Part shown: positions 56,603 through 64,000 of the stretch, piece after piece
Position numbering within the stretch: position 1 is the stretch's first letter
How the letters are laid out: each line of letters opens with the position of its first letter
Assembly (NCBI RefSeq): GCF_963676685.1
Contig: NC_092354.1
Span: forward strand, 72,776,178-72,840,177
Source of the DNA: Mytilus edulis
Taxonomy: Eukaryota > Mollusca > Bivalvia > Mytilida > Mytilidae
Reading direction: 5' to 3'
Length of the DNA stretch: 64,000 nt
Made by a program: the position numbers and the translations under genes
The notes under the pieces: generated by a model
Database searches by the model: none
Seen by the model: the letters and a program-made list of their open reading frames with translations, nothing else
What the model was told of the DNA's origin: nothing

Positions 56603-59600
56603 ATGGATTTAACACTGAACTTTATAAATTTTACATTAATCTTGAACTTTTTACATTTAATATTGTTTATTAAACACGTTGAAAGTCGAGGAACAATGCT
56701 TGAACCTCCTCAGAGATCCAGTTTGTGGCGTGTTCGACCTTGGAAAAAGGATAAAACGATTCCTAAAAATTTAGAGGATTATGGTTTGAATTGTGGTGGA
56801 TTCTGGGTATGTATTTGTCTATCAATAATTTATGCAGTTCTTGTAAAATTAAAAAAAAACAACCATAGAATAATTAATTTTATACTATCTATCCTGTACG
56901 GTGCCTTAAAAACGTTAAGCTATCTATAAAACCAAGTCTAATCCACTATTTTTCTAAATAAGAAATGCCTCTACCAAGTCAGGTATGAATATGAAAGTTG
57001 TTATCTATTCGTTTGATGTGTTTGAGCTTTTGATTTTGCCATTTGTTTCCCGTTTCGAATCTTCCTCGGAGTTTGGTGTTTTTGTGATTTTACTTTTTGC
57101 AAACTATTATAACATGATTTGGTTTGAAGCTAGATACTTGTATACCTAGCACACCAGTAATACTCAATAATTAACACGACCTTTCGAATAGGACAAACTA
57201 TTGTAACACATTATTTCATTCTTCTTCAAAGAAGTTTGTCAAGCCAAAAAGAAATCAAAATCTTAAGAACATTTTTTGCTGTATAAGTGATGTATTGCAT
57301 TATTTTCTTCCGACTTAAGATTTAACACACATTAAGTTATTACTTTAAAAAAAAATTGAAGTTACTAGTAGATTTCAGACAGACAATAATACTATCAAGG
57401 AAGGGAACATTTACAATTGTGAAAAAAGACTCCGATTTATGTATTGACACTTCAATTGACATGCTATTTTCCTAAATAAAAATAAACAAAGAAAACTACC
57501 TTTGAATATATTGTTTGTACAGTATGTTCTTGTGTTGTACTGTTGCACCACTTTTCCAGGAAAGGGGAGGATTGAGATTCTCTAAACATAATCAAGGCAC
57601 ATTCTGTTCTTGCCTTTTTTCAAAGTCAGGAGCCATTAGCCGTTGTTGGTTGTTAATGTATATCATATTTGTTTTCGTTTGTTGATTTGTGCATAAATCA
57701 GGCCTTTAGTTTTTCTCATTTTGTTTAGTCGGGTAGGGATTTTGCTCATTGTTAAAGTCGTATAAGATGACCTATATATGTGCTAACATTTACGTCACTT
57801 GGTCTCTATTGTATAGTTGAAAATTGGTGGTTGTCAAATTGCTATATATAACCAGTGTAATTTTTCTGACAAAACGGTTGGTTCCAATTTTTTTTTAATT
57901 TTTATATTTTTGTTAAAGTGTCAAAGTAAATACTTTGACAAAATTTTAAGAAAATTAAACGAGCCAAATTAATTTTAGTGAAAGTGTTGGGTACCACCTT
58001 CAAGTTCGATTTAGGTTCGAATGAGAAAAGTCCTGCTGTAATGAATAATGTGGATTTGTGTAGTTTTGTGTTAATGTATCACATATATCCCAATGTATAA
58101 AATTCAATCAGACCTGCAAATTCATCACTCTTTATGAAGAAGTAATCAAAAAGACAAATATTGCTATATTTAAAGCATATACTGTCATAATTTTTAAATA
58201 ATATAAATTCTTTTAAGAATATTAATTTTTGTATTAAAAGTTTTATTTCGTGACAATAATTGTCATTTAACATGCAAAAACAAAAAAATATAGAAAGTGC
58301 GCATTAATATCAAACGCTTGTAATGTTCAATAATATGACTTTTATTGTGTTTACTATGAAGGTAGTACATTTTGTAGGAATCTGATTGACATGAGTCACT
58401 TAATTCGATTAAAAGCCACCTCCACATAATAAAAATACTGGTGAACCACAACCTCAACGAAAGTATTGATGTAAATTATTCCTCTCAAGTTCGGGTGGTT
58501 ATGAGTTTGGACCAAGGCCGGGTTTAAAAATATGCAAGTCCGTCCCAATCTAAATATTTTAAGTTGGTGCCATTTTAATCTCTTAACTATCTAATATCCT
58601 TATGAAATATTTTTTTGTTAAAAATTGAAAGTGTATGTCAGTTGTCACATCAGCCATTTTGTAATTGCAGCGGCTGCATGGAATAAATAAAGGCCAGTGT
58701 GGCGTTTGCGGAGATCCTCATGATGCTGTTTCCCGCCAAAACGAGCCAGGCGGGAAATATGCGAATGGAATAATAGTGCGCAGATACAGACAACACCGGA
58801 AGTTTATAAATGTAACACTCGATATTACTTCAAATATTGGTGGCCATTTTGAATTTCGATTATGTCCGCACAATAATGTGACTAAAGTTGTTACTCAGGA
58901 ATGTTTAGATAGGAATAGATTAACAATAGAAGGTCACGGACTTACGTTTATACCAACAGATGAAAGAAAGTACAAGTTAGCGTTAGTTATGCCAGATGAC
59001 ATTACGTGCAAGCAGTGTGTGCTTCAGTGGAAATGGCGCGGAGGTTAGTAGTTATACTTATAATGGTTTGAAAAAACTATTTTTAGCTTGACTAGCAATT
59101 TTCACTCTAATCAATTTCACGTGAATCTCATGAAATTGATATCAATCTTACGTGAAATTCACGTACAAATGTATGTTTCACCTGGAAAGAGCTTACACGT
59201 GAAACACGTGAAATCGGTTCATGTGAGTTTCACGTTAATCTCATGTGAAACTCAAGTGAACTTCAATTGATAATCACATAATTTTTTTCACGTAAATAAA
59301 GTCATTCAAATAACATCGTTAATTTGAATTTTAATTAAAATCATGAAAAAAGTTCCATGAACACGCTCGTTTGAGGTGAAGCTCACGTGAAATATATCAC
59401 GCGAATTTGATGTGAGATTTACGTGAAATTCACGTGAGCAAATTTTGCCTGTGTAGTCCATGCTGGAGCCGATTAGCCAAATGTATTTCTGCATGTAATT
59501 TATACATGCACATGGCACTCATAGGCACATCGGGACCTTTTAAAACTTATTATACGGTATGAATTTCGCTCACCTCTGAAGGCCGTACGATGACAAATAG

Positions 59601-62600
59601 ATGCTACCTTCTACGTCATTAGGTCTTTGGTGGAGAGTTGTCTCATTAATATTCAAGCATACCACATCTTCATAATTTATTACTATTGAAGTGGTTTATT
59701 TTTATATCACATGTTGTTAGAACTTTGTTACATGCGGGAGATATCAAGGTGGCATTCAAAACGTCAAGTTAAACAGTTAAACTTGATGCTTCAGACGCAT
59801 TGAAATAATTAAATGTGTTGTTTTCAAATTTTTACATCACTGGCTCGATACCTCTGCTAATGGAGTATCAGTCCTCGAGGGTATCATCAGCTCAGTAGTC
59901 AGTACATGATTTAACAAACTTCTCTAAAATTGTCCGTTTATAAATTTGAATTTTTTAAGAAACTTGGGTTTCAACTCCCTCGGGCAAAGTTGACTAGATG
60001 AATTTGGCTATCAATGTTAGGTATTTGGTCATTTGGTACTTATACATCCTCGGATTTCAAATGTTTGGCTTTGAGCGTTCCTAATGAAGAATGAAGGTAA
60101 ATCCAGAAAAACGCTTCGGACGCAATGAAATAATTAAACGTGTTGTTTTCAATTTTTTAAACTTAACTTTGAAAACATTATTTGTAGGGTAGATTCCAGA
60201 ATAAATTCTTTTAATCGTGTTAATTTTATTTTATTAAGTACAGTCACCACTAATTCATGGCCCCGTTGCTTTCTATGTTAAAGTCCTCAATTCAAATCAG
60301 ACACAGATCTTTCATTTTAAGTTCAAATAAAGTGACATTCATTGCATGTCAAAGCTACACTTTATGGTGTTTTTTTACTGAAAAAAAATCAACATACCTT
60401 TAATGGCATATAAGAAAGAACTGGTTCCCGGAACTTCGGATATACAAAACAGGCACTTCAAATCTGACAAACAGGCAAAATGTACCCTCTTTTTAACATT
60501 TGGTGCAGTTTTTGTTTTTTAAATATTCAAAATAATAAGTCAAAAAGTGTTCTACAATGATCATCAGTGATTCAGCTTTCATTTGATACCAAAAATACAT
60601 AAATATTCTACATATTTAGAAAGTTAAACTTATGCGTAGGAACTATTTTGTGTTAGATATGTACTACTTTGTACGTGCTTTCTGGCCGGGACCGAACTAA
60701 TAAACTACCAGATATAAATAAGGCAACTAAAAAAGGCGTTAAATTTGTTATTTAGCCATTTAGTGGGTTTTATTTCCCGTATCAGAGACTTCAAGAAATC
60801 CGAAAATAATCAAAATACACTGTTTTATTATATTATAACAATGATGATAAACAATCATCTTGAGGGCGATTATTCAGATACATATTCATATATACAATAT
60901 ATCATTTGATACATATTCAATCGTAAGACAGAAATATAATTCTGTTTTCTGTCACTGTCCAGGGGCGGATCAAGCCATTTAAAAAGGGTCCCAACCCAGG
61001 AAAAAGGGGGGTCCAAATATATGTCCCCATTCAAATGCATTGATCGGCCCAAAAAAGGGGGGGGGGGGTTCCAACCCCCGGACATCTTCGTGTTAACTCT
61101 GGTTGATAGTTGTCTCAATGACAACCTCCTTATTATCATAAGTAAATATATACGTTAAGGTCTATAAACGGAAAATGTAGAACTTTTAAAAATATAACAA
61201 GATGTGATGAGATATCTCTCCTCCAGAGACCATTGAAAAAGAAGTAAACAACAATAGGTCAAAGCCCTCAACAATGAGCAAATTCCTTATCGCATAGTCA
61301 GCTATAATAAAAGGCCCGGAAAAGACTAACGAAAAACAGTTCAAACGAAGTCAATTAACGGACTGATTTATGTACCAAGAATGAAAAAAGGAAGAAGACA
61401 AAATACAATGAACGAAATACAAATATGATATATTAAAAGTGACATATACGACAATCACTCAAACTCAATAAAAAGATTAAGATCCGGGAAAGGTACATAC
61501 ATAATGTGACGGGGTTAACCAAGTTATTGGCCCCCTAACACGGCACAGTACCTAGTGTAACCGTACTTATTATACTATAAAAAAAAATATAACAGCTATT
61601 TCGTATCTCTGGAATGTCATGCCGAAATTGTAAAAAAGTAAGTTAAAGATATGGTATATATCAATTATACATTCATTAATGAGAATGGAATAGTACCTTA
61701 TAATAAAAATAACATGTATTACTGATTAACAAGATCATTAGTATATTCTACAGTGATTGATTGTTTGTGGTATGAATGTGGTTGTCAAAACAAACAAAAA
61801 ATCTGCCTTTTACTAGTACGTGATTGACGACCTGTACTTCAATTTGAAATCCTCCAATGTTGTTATTGCAAATTGCGGTTCGGAAGTGTTTTTACAGAAA
61901 AAAGTCACTATTTATAATTTTAACATCGTTAATACATTTTTTTCTCTATTGCGAATGCAACATACAAGTCAGAATAAAAAAACATAAAACAAGATGGACA
62001 TATAAGATACAATAAAAAACAGCAGTACGTAAAAGACAATTTATCAATTAGGTCAACAAAATAATATTTAAGTAGAATTTAATTGAATGGACTCTTTTTA
62101 TTTTAGACCGTATAATAAATTTTTTCAGAACTTCCATTGGTAAATATGAAATGCATTTTCACACATTTTCATGCATTTTAATGAAAAATTAAACATGTTT
62201 TTCAGTTATTTGTTACTTTGTAATAAGTTAAAAAAATATATTTATAGTGGATTGGGAAGCAAGTTATTGCAACTTATATTAATCCCTATCCACTTTGCAA
62301 GAGAGTGCTGCCTTGTGGCGTCATTATACTGCTCTTTTTTCGAAATCTACAAGCCTGAAGGATGTCTTTGACGTGCGAGATCTCTTGTTCTGTATTAACA
62401 CGGGACAGCCATTTATTAACCCCTTCCGACGGACTATTCTCGTTTCTCAAGACCATACTAGCAAATGCTAGGTAGAACTGTAAATTCAGTCCCTGAAATT
62501 TTCTCCGCGGAATGGTGATCGACCCAGGAACGTTTGTGTTTGCAGTCCGATGCGCTAACTACTTCACTGCGCCAGGGCTCTCCTTAAGTTCTTCATTATT

Positions 62601-64000
62601 GATCGCTTAAAGCTGTCATAATAAATTAATAACACATGTAATGCAGTAGAAAAAGTCACTACAGATTTCTGTAACAATCTGGACAACCACCCTTAACGCT
62701 AAATTTTGGTTTAAATTTCCCTGTACTTATCAGTCTATTTATTATTTACTCTGATACAACTTGGGTAGATTTAACGATGGCTATTATGGTTATCAGGTGA
62801 TTTTTGTCTGCCAATCAAAATGATTGAATCTTTATGAGTCATCCATTTAATCACGGTTATTGAATTCTCTTACCTTTATATTTTATAGCCTACAATTGGG
62901 GAAGATGCGATGATGGATATCAAGATGTAGGATGTGGTAATCAAGAGGAATATTACAACTGTGCTGATATAGCAATTCTGCCATCAAAGAGAGGAAAACC
63001 TCCGAAAATACCGAAACCTATAAAAAATGTAAAAATAATCGATGGACCGACTGAACACTGGAATACCATTATAAATAAAGATATTATAAGGGATGAAACA
63101 AAAACTATACAGCCTTCTAGAGATGTCAAAACAATAACAATGAGCAAAGATGTCAATGACATTAAAACTATAGATAACATTCTCGACCAATCAAATATTG
63201 TTACTTCCAAAAATACAGATGATGTCACATCCGGAGTTCCTGTATATTTGTACAAACCGGAAGTTAATACCATTCTCCCACCAATAGATGTAACAAAGAT
63301 TTCCACTACGGTTCCCATAGATACAATTCTTACCGATTTAGGAAAACCAGAACCTACCCTTCCGCCAATTGTCGTAGGTAACTTGAATGATTTTACTAAA
63401 GGTGTTATATCTGAGCCACTTTTACCGGATATTAAGAGCATTATATTTGACCTCACATCCCCAAATGGAATATCTGGTGTGAGACAAGACTTGGTTCAGT
63501 CCCCTGGTAATACCATCTTCAACAGAGCACAATGGATAGCAGGTACTTTATCGCCACCTCCTTCCGGCTTAGGAGCTTTGAGTGCTTCCGGTGGTGGGAA
63601 AGCGACGCTTATAAACACTGCTAATACTAACCAATCCATGCTTACAATGCATAATAAACATGTGCTTAATGCTACAGAAAGCCCCCTTGGAATTCCCGTG
63701 ACTATGGAAGATACTACACTTGACCCTTTAAGTATTAACAGGAACATGAATATGCTGAGAGACATGTTTTATGGTGCTATGGCTGCTGGTGCAGATGTTG
63801 ATTTAGATACTCTGTTGCCGCTACAATTTTTCCCTTTTGATGTATTTTCACGTAATACTCAGTCTTTTGGAGATCTAACCGACCAGTTCCTACAAAGCGT
63901 GTATACTCTTAACAGTCAGAAACAAGCTAATGCTTCTAATGAGATGAGAAATAACGAATTAAACATGAAGCAAACAAATGTTAACTCTGATACTTCTACA
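56603..64000 (+). CDS. AA15/chitin-binding type-4 (LPMO-like) secreted protein with long C-terminal tail, 3' end beyond window
   Basis: Exons are 56603-56806 (phase 0), 58671-59043 (phase 1) and 62889 to beyond 64000, giving 563 codons so far. A signal peptide of ~28 residues is followed by RGTMLEPPQRSSLWR, CGG, NKGQCGVCGDP, GGKYANGIIV, HFEFRLCP, CKQCVLQW, WGRCDDGYQDVGCGNQE and YYNCADIAI. These are the AA15 landmarks, in order. Active AA15 enzymes bind copper with His1 (mature N-terminus) and a second His in an 'NHxG' motif. Here the first position reads Arg (R29) and the second reads Ile (SNIGGHF, I124). I therefore infer a non-oxidative, chitin- or matrix-binding protein. The tail after ~residue 220 is an uninterrupted Pro/Thr/Ile/Asp-rich frame of 340+ residues with no recognised domain. 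R1- and SINE-type repeats lie in the introns. Confidence 0.82.
57530..58005 (+). repeat. Diverged R1 copy and truncated 'ggtaccacctt' MITE in intron 1 of the AA15-like gene
   Basis: 57530-57830 follows R1 ('cttgtgttgtactgttgcac', 'caaagtcaggagcc'). 57850-58003 is the opposite-strand relative of the MITE at 21554-21834, lacking one end. Confidence 0.65.
59085..59455. repeat. Intron 2 segment saturated with 'tcacgtga'-type words
   Basis: More than ten near-copies of 'ttcacgtgaa', 'cacgtgaaac' or 'tcacgtgag' occur on both strands in ~370 bp, ending at 'aaattttgcctgtgtag'. The core CACGTG is an E-box palindrome. The segment is non-coding. Confidence 0.7.
59540..60180. repeat. R1 tail and a duplicated 'acgcattgaaataattaaa' repeat
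   Basis: 59545-59675 is a diverged R1 end ('gagttgtctcatta', 'accacatcttcata'). 'gacgcattgaaataattaaa' (59789) and 'gacgcaatgaaataattaaa' (60119) mark two copies of a second repeat, with a diverged relative at about 53480-53570. Confidence 0.65.
60950..61520 (-). repeat. 'ggggcggatcaag' repeat plus reverse-strand R1-like copy
   Basis: 60961-61080 contains 'aggggcggatcaagccattt' and a G-run. 61200-61520 has 'aagatgtgatgagatatctc', 'tcaacaatgagcaaatt' and 'gacggggttaacc', the complement of R1 words. This is intronic; no exon is seen. Confidence 0.6.
62420..62585 (-). repeat. tRNA-derived SINE (tRNA-Cys-like head) in intron 2 of the AA15-like gene
   Basis: On the minus strand from about 62583 the sequence has 'gccctggcgcagtgaagtag', an A-box-like 'agttagcgcatcgg', a 'ctgcaaa' anticodon-loop-like word (GCA) and a B-box-like 'gggtcgatcacc'. 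The clover-leaf is imperfect, so it is a SINE or tRNA pseudogene and not a working tRNA. Confidence 0.55.

Noticed and set aside
62953-63456. 167-residue minus-strand frame
   Set aside because: It is antisense to the long third exon of the AA15-like gene, whose plus-strand frame stays open to the window end and joins correctly to the AA15 domain.

Overview
The window is eukaryotic, AT-rich and repeat-dense. It looks like nuclear DNA of a bivalve mollusc, most likely a mussel (Mytilus-like). This is inferred from split genes with GT-AG introns, a secreted cathepsin L, an AA15/chitin-binding type-4 gene, an actinoporin-like gene, and dispersed repeats of the kind I associate with mussel genomes. 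Examples are the family ending near 'ccacatcttctttttt', the 'gctcacctggcccaaaggg' family, and arrays full of 'tgaccttgacct'. No species assignment can be proven from the sequence alone. Most short open frames are chance or repeat-derived and are left out.

Layout. 1-2260: dispersed repeats, including a fold-back. 2269-14247: a ~12 kb DNA transposon with long terminal inverted repeats (TIRs), interrupted by later insertions. It carries two convergent spliced genes: an IS3-like DDE integrase/transposase (+, 5046-7416) and an accessory protein (-, 13704-11206). Each TIR contains the same promoter-proximal segment and the same 10-codon first exon, so both genes appear to start from identical TIR-borne 5' ends. 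14250-16680: no gene seen. 16683-18694: a three-exon claudin-like four-pass membrane protein. 19200-24400: dispersed repeats and MITEs. 25166-27477: two downstream exons of an actinoporin-like (pore-forming) gene, with a ~1 kb repeat in the intron. 28000-40000: repeat territory with two families of ~0.9 kb tandem units packed with TGACCT/AGGTCA half-sites, a hairpin array and a tRNA-derived SINE.

40100-48480 (-) holds a complete seven-exon cathepsin L-like protease predicted at 329 aa with all catalytic residues. Intron 6 starts with a 30-copy, ~39 bp minisatellite. Its unit is a copy of the exon 6 3' end, including the catalytic Asn codon and the splice donor. The same gene has a partial duplicate of exon 6 upstream of the real one and a 46 bp tandem duplication of its last codons beyond the stop. 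48500-56500: repeats and MITEs, including two large 'gctcacctgg' elements. 56603 to the window end (+): a secreted AA15/chitin-binding type-4 protein with a long C-terminal tail, running off the window. The expected copper-binding histidines appear to be replaced, which suggests a non-catalytic relative of the lytic polysaccharide monooxygenases.

The host genes do not form a pathway. The protease, the pore-forming relative and the chitin-binding-type protein would be independent secreted or effector proteins, and the claudin-like protein a membrane protein. The most unusual items are the shared-first-exon transposon, the splice-donor minisatellite and the degenerate AA15 gene.
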